Origin: an uncultured Clostridia bacterium
Lineage (GTDB): Bacteria > Bacillota > Clostridia > Saccharofermentanales > Saccharofermentanaceae
Direction: 5' to 3'
DNA: 5,417 bases
Assembly (NCBI GenBank): GCA_946405115.1
Contig: CAMJGB010000134.1
Span: 1 to 5,417, forward strand
Position 1 is the first letter of the stretch. Every line of letters begins with the position of its first letter. This document shows, one piece after another, positions 4,780 to 5,417 of this stretch. A program made the position numbers and the translations under genes. The notes under the pieces were generated by a model. It was not told where the DNA came from. It saw nothing but the letters and a program-made list of their open reading frames with translations, and searched no databases.

Positions 4780-5417
4780 ACTTGTCTACCTGAACGCGCT
4801 TCGTGCCCTGGGGAAGTCCTCTTCCTAAGAAAGGCGCTGCCACCTTCTCGAAAAGCTTAGGGTCGTCACTTGTATAGAAAGCTCTTGTTACATCGCTTCC
4901 GTCGGACTCCATGTTATTCTGCTCAAGGATATCCTTAACAACTCCTGCAACTGCGATACCTGAATTAATGAGGGTTACTTCAGGTCCCATTACCTTGGAG
5001 ATTGTGTTCGCAAGAAGCGGGTAGTGTGTGCAGGCAAGAACTACTGTGTCGACACCTGCTTTTTTCAAAGGCTCAAGATACTTTTGTGCTGTAAGGTAAG
5101 CAACATCATCGTCCCACCAGCCTTCTTCAGCGAGTGATACGAACAGCGGGCAGGCCTGAGATACAACCTCAAGATCCTTGATGTCGCTGCCGTACTTTCT
5201 TACTGCATCTTCGTATACTCCGGAGCCGATTGTAGCTCTTGTTGCAATGATGCCTATTTTACCGTTTCTGGTGGCCTTTACAGCAGCCTTCGCACCCGGA
5301 ACCACAACTTCTACCACAGGAACGTCGCAGACCTCAGAAAGGGCCTTATAAGCGTGTGTACTTGCAGTATTACATGCGATGACGATCATCTTAACATCCT
5401 GTTCCTTAAGGAACTTC
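4769..5417 (-). CDS. murI: glutamate racemase, N-terminus missing at the window edge
   Basis: Glutamate racemase interconverts L- and D-glutamate without a cofactor and supplies D-Glu for the peptidoglycan stem peptide in the cytoplasm. The visible 215 residues include both catalytic cysteine motifs: VIACNTAS (Cys at fragment residue 15) and VVLACTHYPLL (Cys at residue 129). VEVVVPGAKAAV, GIIATRATIGSGVY and the CPLFVSLAEEG segment between them are also typical of the family. The frame stays open to the window edge, with KFLKEQDVK preceding the first internal ATG at 5389, so that ATG is not the start. About 50-60 N-terminal residues, including the usual DSG(I/V)GG motif, lie outside. The stop at 4769 falls inside the DUF1934 gene. 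Both cysteines are intact, so the enzyme is probably active. It is the most upstream gene seen in the - strand block. Confidence 0.95.
   Translation of the reverse strand, partial: KFLKEQDVKMIVIACNTASTHAYKALSEVCDVPVVEVVVPGAKAAVKATRNGKIGIIATRATIGSGVYEDAVRKYGSDIKDLEVVSQACPLFVSLAEEGWWDDDVAYLTAQKYLEPLKKAGVDTVVLACTHYPLLANTISKVMGPEVTLINSGIAVAGVVKDILEQNNMESDGSDVTRAFYTSDDPKLFEKVAAPFLGRGLPQGTKRVQVDKYDS

Noticed and set aside
4651..4860. 69-residue + strand open frame
   Set aside because: It is antisense to the murI/DUF1934 junction and shows no family resemblance or initiation signal.

Overview
The window looks like chromosomal DNA of a low-to-moderate GC Gram-positive bacterium of the class Clostridia, probably a gut- or rumen-type lineage. 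The evidence is the set of SD-preceded compact genes (GGAGG-type sites), several lipoproteins with Thr/Glu/Pro-rich linkers behind the lipobox, and a glutamate racemase gene followed by a DUF1934 (YwiB-like) gene. No genus can be assigned from this sequence alone.

The left part (1-1604) reads on the + strand. It holds the 3' end of an unknown membrane protein, a RelB/DinJ-type antitoxin with an extended -10 promoter sitting inside an 11-bp perfect inverted repeat, and a 25-codon stump of a YoeB-like toxin overlapping the antitoxin stop codon. Next come a good sigma-70-type promoter, a 17-bp hairpin that covers the Shine-Dalgarno sequence of the next gene, and an intact CPBP (CAAX/Abi) intramembrane protease gene ending in a strong hairpin terminator. 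The toxin has lost all of its catalytic part, so the antitoxin appears orphaned.

The right part (1608-5417) is a tightly packed block on the - strand, read from right to left: murI (5' end outside the window), a DUF1934 protein (11-nt overlap), two divergent paralogous lipoproteins, and a putative zinc metallopeptidase lipoprotein with an HExxHxxGxxD motif. Gaps are -11, 15, 18 and 4 nt, and no internal promoter or terminator is evident, so the five genes probably form one transcription unit that converges on the CPBP gene at the hairpin at 1580-1604.

Functionally, murI supplies D-glutamate for peptidoglycan. The three downstream products would be lipid-anchored on the outer face of the membrane. 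Two share an Asp-rich stretch, an SGFTR motif and a D-x-[DT]-G-D-G loop. A joint surface role for the paralog pair and the metallopeptidase is an inference from gene order only. There is no RNA gene, CRISPR array, insertion sequence or origin that I can see, and no gene-free stretch longer than 300 bases.
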